DNA of 64,000 nucleotides from Polytrichum commune (GCA_950295325.1 OX485806.1:51703169-51767168), one strand, 5' to 3'. Shown: positions 46,831-60,000, counted from the first letter of the stretch. The notes: generated by a model from the letters alone, not told the origin. Numbers and translations are program-made.

Positions 46831-47074
46831 GTTCCGATGGGAGGATCGATGTTTGAGGCTTAAAAAAACCTCCACTTTTAAACCATGCCACAACATTTGC
46901 CAATTAGGCCCAGGACTAGATAGTGTCGATGGTGTGAAGGCCGTGTTTTTAGAACCAACTTTTAGGCTTAGCTAAAGTCAAGTGGGAAGGGGGCATAAGT
47001 CGGGTCTAGAAATTCAAGCGTTAAGGTTGAAGTATGTTAATGAGAGGATCCTTGAGAGGTGAAGGATAACTTGC

Positions 47075-47401
47075 CTTGGTCGGATTATAGAACCACAGGA
47101 TGTGAAGAGTCGCTTCAGGCCAGTAGTAGATTTCCAAGTTACTGATACGCGCATGGATGCAGAAGCACTTGAGTTTTTTAATTCACAAATGTGCCCTGGT
47201 CGGATTGTAGAAGCACGGGATGTGAAGAGTCGCTTCAGGCCAGTAGTAGATTTCCAAATTACTGATACGCGCATGGATGCAGAAGCACTTGAGTTTTTTA
47301 ATTCACAAATGTGCTTCTTGTCCACTTCTGCTCTTGTATGCATTACGTTGAAGGCACTGCAATGGCGAGCAGAAAGGGTAAGAATGTGGCTAAGAGATTA
47401 A
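47075..47401 (+). pseudogene. Open frame with in-frame 120-bp tandem duplication
   Basis: The segment 47075-47194 is repeated at 47195-47314 with few changes, all but a handful of bases identical. Both copies encode VKSRFRPVVDF, then TDTRMDAEALEFFNSQMC. The period is exactly 40 codons. The frame continues to 47401 (FLSTSALVCITLKALQW). The repeated unit is well preserved and reads as coding, but I do not recognise it and the upstream part is cut off by the MITE end at 46995. Confidence 0.45.
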
Positions 47402-47959
47402 CATGTCAGGAACCTCATCCATGATAGCTTCTCAATGTTAACCAGAAAGTTCAGGAAATATGCCACGAACCTTTGCCGAAGGATGCAGCAAAGCAGAAAG
47501 TACAATAGCTTTAAGCGGCAAATTTTACCCGTAAAGAATAATATTTTTCACAACAGAGTCGTAGGTAGGTCCCTTGTGGAGTGATATTTCGGCTTTCATA
47601 TACAGATCCTTAAAGAAATCATCAGTCTTTTTGACCCCTATCTGCCTCTTTTTTCTGGATCAATCCTTAAAACGCAATGTGCATCTTTCACGTGATAGTC
47701 TGATGTAGAAATATGTAGTCGAATGAGGATACTTCTTTGTAAATGTCACCATCTGGCACCAGCCACAATTAAGGCTGTTTAGTTGCACTTGAAATTATCC
47801 AAAAACGTGGCATGCAGGTTATGCCTCATTCTCTGCCTGCACAAGTGAGCCCCCATACTGGATAGGCCACCATACTCTGCTGTCATCACATTGCAAACGT
47901 CAAATTCCGGGGAGGTAATTCAATTCCCCACAAAATGGTAGAGAAGCATCCGGGAGCTC

Positions 47960-48352
47960 ATGTACAATCATCTTAATTGGGGCTTGAGGCACTTCGCAGA
48001 CCAAAGTGAGGATATGATATTGCTGATTATTGCAAACGCTAACATGTTTAATTATGAACCTTATCTTTTGTCTCCCGAGAGTTTTAGCGAGAACTGCAAG
48101 ACCCACCTCCACTCATGTAGATATAAGTGGAGGGTGTATTGGAACAACAATGGTCGGGACGAGAAAAACATTCCTCCAGATTGTGACCCCAGGGTGTGGA
48201 GGGAAATGGTGGCGTACTGGGGAAGTTTGGAGGGGCAGGAGGAATCTGAACGTGGGAAAAAAACACAAAAGGCGCGAAAGATAGACTCCCGTTGTGGACA
48301 GAAGTCGAAGCACATGCGAGTGGACGAAATGGTCGGTGACCTCTGCTTCTGA
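47960..48352 (+). pseudogene. Ptta/En/Spm-like plant transposase fragment
   Basis: A 130-codon frame whose second half reads IPPDCDPRVWREMVAYWGSL, then KKTQKARKIDSRCGQKSKHM. The pattern of a P-x-D-x-W-x-x-(L/M)-V-x-Y-W block followed by a basic N/K-rich region and a G-S/K-K motif resembles the plant Ptta/En/Spm transposase family (Transposase_24). Downstream frames to about 48760 (DGGAAAP-like and RMDEMHSPVREFAESSRMRR) could be its C-terminal part. The match is by eye, and the N-terminal half is unassigned. Confidence 0.42.
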
Positions 48353-48764
48353 AGCACACTGGATAGGCCACCATACTCTGTGATTAAGGACAGAATGTTT
48401 GTTTACTATCATGTCCAAAAATGTGCTCATTTGCATGCGTCTGGCCTCGATGCCGGGGGGGCAGCTGCTCCCAAAACACTAGAACCACAGTTCAAGGCGT
48501 TTAGAAAAACAGTCCAACAACATATGAAGGACCAAAAAGTTGAGAATGCTTAGATTTGCAGCCGTATGGACGAAATGCACTCCCCTGTAAGGGAGTTTGC
48601 GGAGAGTAGCCGTATGCGTAGACGGGCACCTACTGGGGATGTCCACATTGCCCCCCCGGTGGAGATGACAAAATCTTCTGTCCCTGCACCGAAAACACAC
48701 ATTGCAGAGACAACTTCAAGTATGTTGTGCACTGCAATCCCTGAAACATTATTCCAATAATGAC

Positions 48765-51700
48765 AAGAGGAGGATATTCTGCAGAATCCAGGCCCATCCT
48801 CGTGGACCGGAGGCAAGGGCATAGCGCAGGCCGCGAAGCAATCCAATGCAATTGAGGTCACATCCCCTCTGAAAGCCCTCGTAAAAGCGTTAGAACATGC
48901 CGGTCGTGAAGGCTTCGATGGCACCTCACCTACGAAGAAGAGGGCTCATGTGTCGGTGGATATGGACATGTGTGGCATGGGACTGCTATATTATGTTCAG
49001 AATGCAACCCCATAAATATAGTGTGTATTACCAGGTATTGTGGAAATGTAGATTCCAATACTCTATTCCTGATGAACTTATTTGGGGTTAGAAAAATCTC
49101 GAAACTAAGTCATGGACAGGTTCTCCGGTTTCTAGCAAATGAGGATTAAGCAATCAAGCTCTCTGCAGAACACATGTTGAAGGTGAAGCATGCCAAATGT
49201 TGTGCAGTGTCAAGGGCGGCAATAGTAGTGTAAAATACATCAAAGAAATTGCTTTAGAGTAGGAGTTCATAATGTCTTGTGAGAGGATATTGAATCATTT
49301 GCAGAATGTATTTTAGGTTTGATTGGTGCTCATGCTTGCTTTAAATTCGGTGTGGGAAGAAATGCCGGGTGTTGGAGAAAGTTGGATTCTAGTACTTTTC
49401 CTGATGAGCATATGTGGTATGGACACATAGGCTATATATGAGCCTATATAGAATGAAGGTATGGACAGTTTCTCCAGTGTCTAGCAGAAAAGGATAAGGC
49501 AAATCAAGTTCTGTGTGGAACACATATTGAATGGTAAGCATGCTATATGTTGCGCACTGTAAGGTAGCAATAGTTGCTCGAAACAAAACCAAGAACTTAC
49601 ATTTCCCCAACTACTACTGTCCAATCTAGGGTATTTCCTCAACCACAGTGGCCTCATTAGGACGTGGCTCTATTCTGCTATGAAACCTTTGGAGAGTGGA
49701 GTTTGTAAATATCCGCTAAACCCCCTTTAAACAGTTGTCCAGAAAAAGTTTTCTGCAAGCTACATGTGGTCTGTCAATCTCTGCATGCAAATTTGAAACT
49801 GAGCAGCAGCAGTTGACCCATTGATGTTGGAATTGTGTATCATTTTCTTAGTCAGTGGATTCTATGTTATGGCTATGATTCTATCAGGGTATTCAATGTC
49901 AGTTGTATAAATGAAGATGCTAATCATTTTCCTGTTCTCATGTAATTTTGTTTTCCTGCAGATGAATGATTGGTCGTTTTCTCTACTAAAGTCTCAAATG
50001 AACTTCAAAGCATTTGGTAAGCTCCCTGTTGACAATGTGGTACATTTGCATAGTTGAGTTCAATTGGATTGGACAGCTTTTGGAAAAGAAAAAACCCTTT
50101 ACTGGACGGGTTGTTGGGCATGTTCCTTATGTTGTAAGGTAGATGTATGTAATTGAGTTTATGATCTCAAATGGACACCTTAATTTGAGTGGTGTATGGG
50201 GTGTGTGAATCCATGAACAAACACCAAAAGGACATGAGTTGAAAACATATGGGATCATGTGCTCAGAATATTTAACCATTTTAGAGGCAATAATCGACAT
50301 TTTACAATCATTGAATGAGAAGTAGAATCTTCAGTTTCAAGTGAACAGATATGCATACAAGCTTCAAAAATTATGAGGAAAGTGGATACGGACACAATTC
50401 GGATGTGCTAATCATCTCACACTAATTGTGTGTTTCATATCCTCTGAGAAGTGGGTACAGAGAGAAAAATGTTTGTTTAAGACCCACTTACATGGTATAT
50501 GTTCATTTGCAGGGGTGAAACCATGTGTTGTGCCCATTCACGTGGAGATTTGATGTCCATGGTGGTTATCGTACCTGAAGTAATGGTCTTGTTCTGGCAC
50601 TTCTAGATACTTCAACTTTTTAAATACCAGGGTTTATTTGATCGCATATTCAATGTTGTTCACTGATATTCACAACTTCGTAGGATTGATTGTTAGTAGG
50701 GGATGTTGTGTGGCTTTATTTTTCTGAACGTAATGATATTGGGGGAGCAAATACACCCATGTCCACTGTAGATGTGCCTCAACATGGTCCAATAGAGAAA
50801 GGTCCATCGCTTGCTCCACCTTTGTGCCCCGGAAGTGCAAGTGCCCCAAACAAGTAATTCATGGTCTTATCTTTGTTTTTTTAGGCGGCTTGTTTTTCCT
50901 ATAGATATGTGAATGTGTGCAGGTTGCTAACATTGTAAGTTAAATGTGTTAACTTCTATAGTTCGTTGGCTTTACCTGCTATTGGGATTTGAATTTATGT
51001 ATGGACGCCCACTTTGAACTTGATATGCCCTTCGCAAGTAATCTATATTTAATCATTTCTTAGTTAGGTTACAGAGCTGTAGATTTGGTGATCCTTATTC
51101 TTGTCTGTTGAGCCAATTATTGGTGTAATTTGAAGAACTAGTAGGAAGGATATTTTTTGGATTTTGACCTATTTCAATATTGATCTTGACAGCATTTCCT
51201 TAATGATGATCTGTGTACTAATTTCTTAAGGAGAACAATTTTTTCATGACATCCCTAATTACCTACGGAGTATGCATGGATCAAAAACGACATCTTAAAA
51301 GACTTGGAAAATTTTAGCAATAATTCCAACACAAATTACACAATTGGATTCCTCTCAATGCAGCTCTTACATCACGTTCAAGATGAATCCGCTAAGACTT
51401 TGATCAAGGTAATTGGAAGGGTGAGAACATTTGTCCCTTCCCAATTTGCATCTGACATGTCTCTGCTCCCCATGAACATGTATTCATAACAAATAGCAGT
51501 AATTTTTTTCTCACTTCCTCTCTCTGTATCTTGACAAGAGTGTCTCTGTTACATTGGTGTTGAAAGGGTTCAATTATCTTTTCACGCTTCCATTGTTGGA
51601 AAATTAAAAATTTCAAATACAATTTTTGTCACAAGCTAAATTAATATGTCATTGGTAAGAAGTTTCGCCTCTCTTACGTCTAGTGCATGGGCTCATTTCA

Positions 51701-52070
51701 ACGCCCAAAATGAAGACAAGCTAAATTTTCAATTTTCCATGATTTTTTGATAAACTACAACACATGACATTTCAATGACATCTAAATGAATGACCACCCT
51801 TTATGTGCATTGTTCCCCATTGAATGACATTGAAACCTTTGTATTTTGCCCACTTAAAAGTTCCGGATTTCCTGCTAGTGGATCCATGAATCTAAGCTCC
51901 AGATTTGCAGCTTCTCAATTCTCTCATTTGGCTATAATGTTATGCCTAAGATGCTCACTTTGTCATTCAGGTGCATGCATGCTCTAGGTGTGCAACTTCT
52001 CTGTGTCAATAAATGCATTAAATTTTCGAGGGATGTTTTGCAGCAGTGTTGATTCTAGTTCGTCGGATTG
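48765..52070. other. Intergenic region, no recognised gene
   Basis: Several open frames below 75 codons. The plus strand at 50745-50852 (STVDVPQHGPIEKGP) ends at a possible donor AACAA|GTAATT and could be an isolated exon. Two similar segments near 49090-49240 and 49460-49570 (both with GGACAG or GGACAGTTTCTCC, ACACAT, TTGTGCA-like words) look like an old duplication. Nothing further can be supported. Confidence 0.3.
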
Positions 52071-52076
52071 AAAACT

Positions 52077-55000
52077 GGTTTACACTGTGGACCATGAAGT
52101 TATCCTAGGGTGATGTAAGAGCATTGATTGCTTGCTGAACTTGTCCCGGGACAACTTCGGTGTACACTAGAGAAAAAATGGCAGAGGGACCATGGACGTC
52201 GAGGTCCCCAAAATATAAATTTTAAAGCCTAATAAATGCATTGACATGGTCCAATGGGTTTTGTGTTGAGAGAGGCAAGAGAGGTGAAAAGACAAGGGCC
52301 CATGGCAGTGAAATGCATTTTTAATGAATTTTTTTGGGAGTTGTGCATGATATAGTGGCTGCCTTTCATTACAAAGAAATGGTATAATCCAAAAAACTAG
52401 TATAATGTCTAAATCCCCAAAAGTATGAAAACCTTAAATTAACTAAAATCAATATAATGTTAAACGGACAGTAAAATGGTAAAATGGTAAAATAAAAAAT
52501 AAAAAATAAAAAATCATTATAATGTTAAATTAAACTAAATTAGTATAACATTAAAGAATAATAATTAATATGAAGACAATAAAAATACAAATTACGGTCA
52601 ACAATAGAATAGTAAAACATGAAATGAACTAAAATTTGTATATAACGTTGTTGTATACAACATGCTCTCATTTCTCTTACCAAGTTGTTGTGGCATTCTG
52701 AAATAGTTTGAGATTTTCTTTTTGCAAGAATAAATGGATTTACTACAAATGAAGAATCACGTATAAAATCACAATAAGAGTGGTCACAGAATTCGCAATG
52801 GATAGAAGATTTGAGAATCTTATTTTTTAGGAGTAAACAATTGTCCATTACGGAAGTGATGCATGGTCATAATCTGTTTTTTTCATCTTCTAGTGTATTT
52901 CGACATCTGTCAATATTCAATTTTATAGAAGGTTAATAAATGGACGAGCATCCTGAAGCAGCAAGAACAACAAAAATTATGACAGCAGAACCAGCAACAA
53001 CAATAGCATCAATGACAATATCAACAACAAAATTTGTTCATGAGAAGAAGAGAATGAGAGTAACAGTAAAAGGTACCGGAGAAGACAAAGAATGATATTA
53101 TAGAAGTCAGTGAATCCGAAGAAGATTAAGAAAAAAGATGGTGCGGATAAAATAGACAAACTTTGAGGTGCATCACCTCATTGCCATTCGAGGCGAGATG
53201 AACGAAGAATTTACAAAAATTGCAAAAAAACAAGATAATTTTTTCTAACAATAAATATATTTCAAATTAATAGTAAATATAATAATAATATTTTTTTTGA
53301 ATAAAAAGTAAGTTGAATGAGGTTTAATGCGGGAGTATGAAGGCGTATGTGGGCCGTATAATGAGGCCGTAGAAGGCCTTGGCCTTAGCCATATAGCCTC
53401 TATGTCAACCCTCTCTAAAAAACGGATTCAGATTCTCCCGTATTTTGACTCGCGCGTGCATGAGGTGTCAAACCCTCAATCTATCCTAAAAATTCACCGG
53501 CTTGACCGGTTAACCACTAATACCTTACACCTACTTCGTTCATTATGATTTTGAATTTTTTTTATTATGTGGTTACTATATTTTTATTTTATTTATATAC
53601 TAACATTGTTTTTATAAAGCACGTTATTTTTTCAGACCACTACAATTGATATGTTCATGTATATTTTTACAGTTTTTTGTTGTCATGTGCAAGTTTAAGT
53701 ACTTGGATTAAATTATAAATTCTTTTGATAGCTGCAATCAAAGGTTTGAATCATTCTTCATTGTTCTGTAAAAACAATATTAAAACATCATGAAAGAATA
53801 TGGATCTGACAAAAAGATAGATAAATTTTTTGAATAAGATAAAACGCAAGAATGTATATGGTTTCAAGAAATTGACAAATGGCATGGGAATAGAGCATGT
53901 GTACAAAATCAGATTCCAACAAAGACAACGGAATCATTTACATAAGATGTTATTCTATCTACACGCATTTCTTGTCAAACAACATCAGTTCCTACACCAA
54001 CAACATGTGGATCACCAAAAAAATAAAAATTTAAAAAAATATTGAAATTTTCTTAGAACAGATTGTCGGCAATTCCGGACTTCTTCTTGCATCGTTCCAA
54101 TAATCTACCAATTTCCTTTAAATCATAGATAGAAATTTTGTTGCTCTCTTAGATAAATATTAGTTACAACTCTATTGTATCACTATCATTTTTGCAATTT
54201 GTATATAGTATACCGCATTTAACCGTATTTTGTGTTGCCATAGACTTTTTACCAGTAAATTATGCATAATTATGGCCTCCTTTAAAAGGTCATTTGCATT
54301 CTCATTTTTTTCAATAAAAATAAATCCATTTCTACATCATTTATTTCGTCTGGAATTGGAGCATCGGCCCTGGCCAAAATTTCTCTTCACTTCAGCAAGC
54401 CCCGCTCTTTTCCTTCACAATTCTCTTCCTTCTCATAATTCTATTTCATTAAATCTTGGAGTTAGTTTGTTTTCTGTTCCTATAATTTGGTCCTCTTCGA
54501 TACCTTCATTATTCACAATACATAAATTATGCAATACTATACACATAGCTACAATATATGACATATTCCTCAATGATTTCTCCAATCGCTTCATTATCAG
54601 CCTCAATCTACCTTTCAGTATACCAAATGTCTTTTCTACACATATTCTAGTTGAAAATTGTACGAAATTCCAATTTGTTTCTTTTCTGGACAATGCAACA
54701 TTCCCACCATGGAACGCACAGTTGATCCACGGCCTCACCGGATACACAATGCCTCCGATAAATTTGTATGGCTGGAATATTTTCTCCATACATGCCCATC
54801 CGATTTTCGTCACCTAGAATACAACCCATTCGTATAGACTTTTTGCCCATCCAAATTGATAATCCCAAAACATACAATTTGGTCCAACAATCCCTTGTAA
54901 AATTGTTGAATAAAACAATTTCCTACAGTATTTATCTTCCCCACCGACTACCAAAGCTAAAATAGGAATATGCAAACCATTTATTGCCCCTATAATGTAT

Positions 55001-56496
55001 AGTATACCATGCAGTTGTCTCAACTTTCTAGCTAAAACCCTAAACTGCGATGCATTCGGAGTTTGTATAAAACATGGTTGCAAATGCTTCCTAAGAGCCT
55101 TACAAAATTCCCTCACTATTTTTGATAATATATTCTTATGAACTCCATACAAATTTTCTATACTTTGCAGTCCATCGTCGCTACCTAACCTATGCAATGA
55201 CATTGCTACCAAATCTTGCACTGGTACATGAATTCAAAATTGGATTTTTTTTTCAAATACAATATTCTCCCGTTTAAGTATGCATCCCGGTTAAATGCGC
55301 AATTTTTTTGACAAAAGGTAGGGTTCACATTTTATTGTTTGAACATGTCATGCAGAGTCATTTCTCGCAAATGCATGATTTTTTAAGTTTGACATACAAT
55401 GTTAGTTTGTTAATGTTTTGTTGAAATGTCTCAAACAATTATCACAGTTCATCATACATTTGTTCAGCTTTCATTTGAACACCGGAGCAAAGCAATTGGT
55501 TGTTGATGTCGAGAACAATGTTGTGTAAAGCTTCAAAGCCATTGAGGTCGGTAACACTTTTAGATTTAACAAATGTCTCAATAGGCTGGATTTTGTTGCA
55601 GTATGCTCTCCCAATTGTCCCATACTTTTTGGATGGCACCTTTACTGACTTCATACTCCCGCCCTAGTGCCCACCTGCTCAGCACGTTGAGCTTACTTGA
55701 CTTTGCAATGATTCACATCGATCGGTTTACCTCAGGTTGCTTCAAGTTTTATCCGTTTCCCGTTGTGATTCATCGAATCATAAGGTTTAGAAAGCGATAT
55801 GAGTGAGTTAGCACCTACCAACTAATTGCGCACCAACGGCTCCAGTTCAAAGTGCGTACTTAAGCGGGAGATTATTGTATGGTCCCAACCTCTCACACAA
55901 AAATCTAAAAGTATTATATGTCATTCAAGTTCGCTTCCTAAAATCTCTTTCTGCCCACGATCCCAACAACAAGCCTTCTACAAATCCGGACATCCGTTCT
56001 GGACTCCATATGTTTCTCTTTCTATATCCCATACTTTCGTACTCCAAGCTCAAAATTGCAATCTTCTTCCACTTTCCTTACAAAAACATTGCCTTGAATG
56101 TCCACAACATGTTTCACAACCATGTACAAACACATGCATAATCCTAGAAACAAAACAAGGTTCCTCCTCCTCTCCTTCATTGCAACCATGCTTGCTGAAA
56201 TTCAAAGTGAATACAAGCAAAAACAAGAAATGAGGTCAAGACAAAACTATTGAAGCCAAGAGAATGGTCAAAGTTGATTTTTTTTGAAACTGTCTTTATG
56301 TGCATATATTAGAAAAATCAACGCCTTCATTTTTGGTCCATGGTCTTTCCTCTTGGTCCACATTCGGTTTACACCTAGTGAAGGGCCTATGGCTCTCAAA
56401 ACTATTTTTTTTTATGAAGTCGGACCATGGAGTCGGACCATTGACAAACGCCATCCTCCTTGGTCCAACTTCATGCTCCATAGTGTAAACCGGCCC
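52077..56496 (-). mobile_element. Decayed PIF/Harbinger element, 4.4 kb
   Basis: The left terminus at 52077-52101 (GGTTTACACTGTGGACCATG) and the right terminus at 56467-56491 are inverted repeats with two mismatches in 25 bp. The right end continues GGCCC, giving GGGCCGGTTTACAC when read inward, as expected for this superfamily. The outermost bases of the left end are altered, so no target duplication is readable. The interior encodes a Harbinger transposase on the minus strand and further unrecognised frames, including 55654-55442 that could derive from the second (Myb/SANT-type) Harbinger protein. Confidence 0.7.
54433..55221 (-). pseudogene. PIF/Harbinger transposase (DDE_Tnp_4), one in-frame stop
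   Basis: The frame starts at or above 55221 with VAMSLHRLGSDDGLQSIENL and NILSKIVREFCKALRKHLQP. IIGAINGLHIPIL occupies the first catalytic block (normally D-G), GWAKSLYEWVVF follows, then a TAG, then in the same frame VTKIGWACMEK, GGIVYPVRPWINCAF (second block, normally D-x-x-Y-P) and RICVEKTFGILKGRLRLIMK with the catalytic Glu. IVAMCIVLHNLCIVNN ends the domain. Both catalytic Asp residues are replaced, so it is inactive. The TAG replaces what is CAG in related sequences I recall. It would cut and join element ends at TWA target sites. Confidence 0.85.
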
Positions 56497-56499
56497 TGA

Positions 56500-58335
56500 G
56501 ACTGATGAATTGAGGATCTAAGTTGGTTGAAAAAATTACTGAGGATCAAAAAGTGAGTCCATTCACAACGGATTAGACCTGCTTTGACAACTCTATTGCG
56601 GCATCAGATCTAGGTTTTTATAGCAGAGCGTCGTTGTTGTGGTGTCTCAATTTTTCCCGTCAATTTGGCCAGCTGGGGTCTGTAGTTGTGGACTTCGATC
56701 ATCAGGGATAGCAATTGTGGTGGTGTATTTGCAAACACTATTTATACCCTTGTTTTTTGCTCCAAATCAGGGTTCGGGAGATATTTGAGCTCAACCAGTT
56801 AAAATCCGCCCCTTCACAACTTCTACCGGGTCTTTTAGGATTTGACCGGTTGCAAACCCGTTGCCATTAATTTGGACCGGCCAATATCCTATAGTTTTTT
56901 TCAAGTGCCGGCTAATTTCCTCTTCATTGTAATGACAACCAGCCAAAAACTTGGGCATTGATAAGTAAGCCGGTTTTCCAATGTAGCAAAGTTATATCTA
57001 CAAACAACATACACCATTCAACAACAATGTCCAAAGAACACATCAACAAACACCAATAATATGTAATGATATCAACATCCAACAACAATGATCTACAATT
57101 CATTACATACAAGAAACAACAACAGTGATCAACAACTTATCCATAGCAGGAGTTGAACCTAAAATAACCCATCAACCGGTTGATGGTCGTGGATTTACTC
57201 TTCTATCATACCTAGGTCTTAAAATCTCATATTAGGTTTGAGGCCACAACATGATAAAAGAGTAACCTAATGTACCATACTATATACAAAAATGAAATTC
57301 ATGAACTATTAGAGTCAAAATTAGGAGTATCATCTTCACCTTCAAGAGGAAAACGCCTTGAAAGGTATCTTTGTGGATGTGAAAACAACCATGTAAACTC
57401 TGTAGAGTTCCTCCATTCTTCCATTAGTACGTTATCAAGATCACCACAAAGATCTTCGATAGAAACACTCATAAAACATTCTAAACGCTAGCCGTCAACA
57501 ATGAAATGCAATAATGAAGCAAAAGCTTTGCATGTCCACCATTCACCAAATCACTACAAGCCTACAACGAACACATAACCTAAACCCTAGAACCAGATGA
57601 AATCTGGCCTAGATGAATCAAACCGGATGAAATCCGCCTATTTCACAATTCATCCGGGTAAAAATCCTCCTCCTCAAAATGGTTCCCGGTTGAGATCCGT
57701 TTTTTTTTTAAAATAAAAAATAAAAAATAATTTTAAACCACCGGTATCACATCCTCCACTTTCCCAATTTAACCAGACTTTTCACAAAACCAATCAGTTG
57801 CCATTACATTAAATACCGGTTCTCCCCCAGACATTGCTCCAAATTGTGGTTCATTGGGGTTGTGTTGAATCTGGTTGGCTTTTCATGATCTTGGGAAGCC
57901 TGAGTGGCAATGTCTCTCCTAGGCAGTAGCAACAAAGCAGGGTTTTGCCCTAGAAGGCGAGCGCACATGAGCACCCACCAGCCAATTAGCCAAGCGGTGG
58001 GCGACGGAAATCATCCGCTGGTGGATGGCAGCCCGCCCTCAGTCGGTTGTGGAAGGCAAAGCGGACCGTCCGCTCCAGCCCAGAAGGGATGGGTCCACCT
58101 CCACTCATTTCAAAAAAAATTCCCGGGAATTACATTAACCGACTTCTAATGAAAGTGGTCCAACTCCTTTGGAATGGAGTTTAAAAAATACATGCTCACT
58201 CTAAAAATTTTTACTTATTAGTTTTTGCTCTCCCATTCACAAACGCATATTGAAGGTTTAGTTTGGCACTTCACTTACAAGTTAGGGCTCTTTATTTGTA
58301 CCATGGAGGAAGGATTAAGATTTTTGGGGACCATT
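56500..58335. other. Intergenic region, no recognised gene
   Basis: Contains repeated ACCGG-rich words between about 56820 and 57830 and A-rich runs near 57710. No gene or clear element is seen; frame 57904-58149 has no motif. Confidence 0.3.
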
Positions 58336-58337
58336 GT

Positions 58338-60000
58338 GTGAGCCCAAAAATTGTGTCCACACATGTTCTTGAACATTAAAAGTCATTACAATCTGGTCTT
58401 GGATTTGTTAATCAAATTTTAAAACATAAAAAAGGGTGATGTTTATTAGTGTAGATCAAAGTTACATTAGGCTTGGGTTTTTGAGTTAATTAGGGAAGTC
58501 TAACATTAGCTTAGAAAGCTATGTCACGAGTGGGAAGAAGGTGAAGTTAAAGACAAGGGGTGTCAATTCAGGGTTTTAGAGTTCGAGTTGGGACCCTCAC
58601 TGTCCATTCAAGGGTGTTCCCAGGGTTTTGAGGATGTGATGGCTACGGTGCAAGGAGGCAGAGACTCTGGTCCTTGGGGGGTATGGGTTTTCAGGTGAAG
58701 GTGAGAGGCAGAGAGCTGCTGGGAGGTGTGTGGGAATTTTGCGCCGAAGGGGTAGTTCGATGCCCCTGTTCAGGGTAGCCAGTGGCCGGTTCGGGTGAAT
58801 AAAAGCTGTTGGTCCAACATTTTGGAAGCCTCTTTGGAGAGGGCAGCAGGAAGGTAGGAAACGGGCAGGAAGAGTTGAGGAGGTGTGATAAGGTGGTTCG
58901 GAGTCGGAGGCAAGAAGGAAGACTGGGCTGTTGGGAGGATGTCACACACTGTTGGGAAAATGCAAGTGTGGAAGTGATGCGAAGGGAACTGAAACAATTC
59001 AAGACGCTATCAAGCTGAGATTGGGTTGAGGGGATTTGGGCGGAAATGCTTCATCAATTGAATTCACTCTTCGAGCGGCAGCTGGCTAGAAATGGGTCAG
59101 GATTGAAGGGAGAGCATGACTACGGCTTGACAAGCTGTCAAGAGTGGCTGGCTACAGTATTAGATTGATCTCAGAATTAGCCAGATTCAGTTGCGAAGCA
59201 TGTGGGTCCAGCCCGGGAAGCTTGGATCTCGGAGGTTGAGTGTGCTGATTGCTGGGTGTAAGGGAGTAGAAACACCTGTGGCAGTGAGCTACAACCAAGA
59301 TGCTTGTAGGCTGTTGAATTTTGGCAGGGGAGGAAGCAAAAATTGCAAGGAGTGCTGGGAGCGGATGAGATTCATGGATGATTGAGGTTGCCCGGGGGAC
59401 TGAGAGACGAGACAACCTTAACAAGGGACTTAGGTTTCGCAAGAAGCTAGCAATCCCCTAGCTGGTTGGGTGACAGTTGAGGAAGCAGGGGACTTCCACC
59501 CAGCACCTGGGAATGAATGCCGCAAGAAGACCTTGTAGCAACCATGGCTGGTGGGAAGCCATGAAATGAGGTGGCCGTTGGGCGAGAGGGGTGCAACCTG
59601 CATTCTAGGCCGAACCAGTGTTGTGAGGTTGGAGGCATAGCTTGCTGGCCGAAGTTTGGAGGACTGCCATCATTGAGAATATTAGTGCAGGGAGCATGCA
59701 TCGCCTGTAGCATTGGTGGCAACTCATTAGGGTAGTAGAATGAATTGAATTGATCATGTTGGTTGACCATGGCCTTAGGCCAGGGGTTCAAACCCAGTCA
59801 ATAAGCATGATTAAATGATGAGAACTCACGTGGTGAAACCCACATTAAGGGAGTGTGAATGTGTGAATGTGGGCTAAAGTAATTTAGATAGTGTTGGATA
59901 GCGTTGGATTTGGGTGTGACTTTAGTGTGGCGTGTGACTGAGGTGTTTATGAACACTTTTGGTTTGATTAATAAAGAAAGGAGAGTCCATTAAACCAAGT
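58338..60000 (+). repeat. Unclassified dispersed repeat, copy 2
   Basis: Starts TGTGAGCCCAAA like the copy at 15756 and shares its 5' part in order. The interior is G+C richer and purine rich on the plus strand, with many unrelated open frames on both strands that I do not regard as genes. The 3' border is approximate (to the AATAAAGAAAGG region near 59970). Confidence 0.5.

Larger units (their letters stand above)
30505..46995. mobile_element. PIF/Harbinger-like MITE, copy 2, split by MULE and copia
   Basis: The left terminus (30505, TGCCCCCTTCCCACC) and right terminus (46995, reverse complement TGCCCCCTTCCCACT) are inverted repeats flanked by TAA (30502-30504 and 46996-46998). The MITE sequence runs 30505-30781, resumes at 42624-42710 and again at 46836-46995, together about 524 bp, colinear with the 511-bp copy at 11904. 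The gaps are exactly the MULE and the copia element, each with its own target duplication. This is the oldest layer of the nest. Confidence 0.85.

Noticed and set aside
53350-53550. Second tRNA-like SINE on the minus strand (TGGTTAACCGG and GGTTTGACACC)
   Set aside because: Both boxes deviate from consensus and no tail or duplication is visible.
56362-56494. Independent small foldback CGGTTTACAC/GTGTAAACCG
   Set aside because: The right arm is the terminus of the Harbinger element at 52077; the left arm is best explained as its subterminal sequence.
58691-59791. Minus-strand frames in repeat copy 2
   Set aside because: Purine-rich composition on the opposite strand yields long frames by chance; not shared with copy 1.
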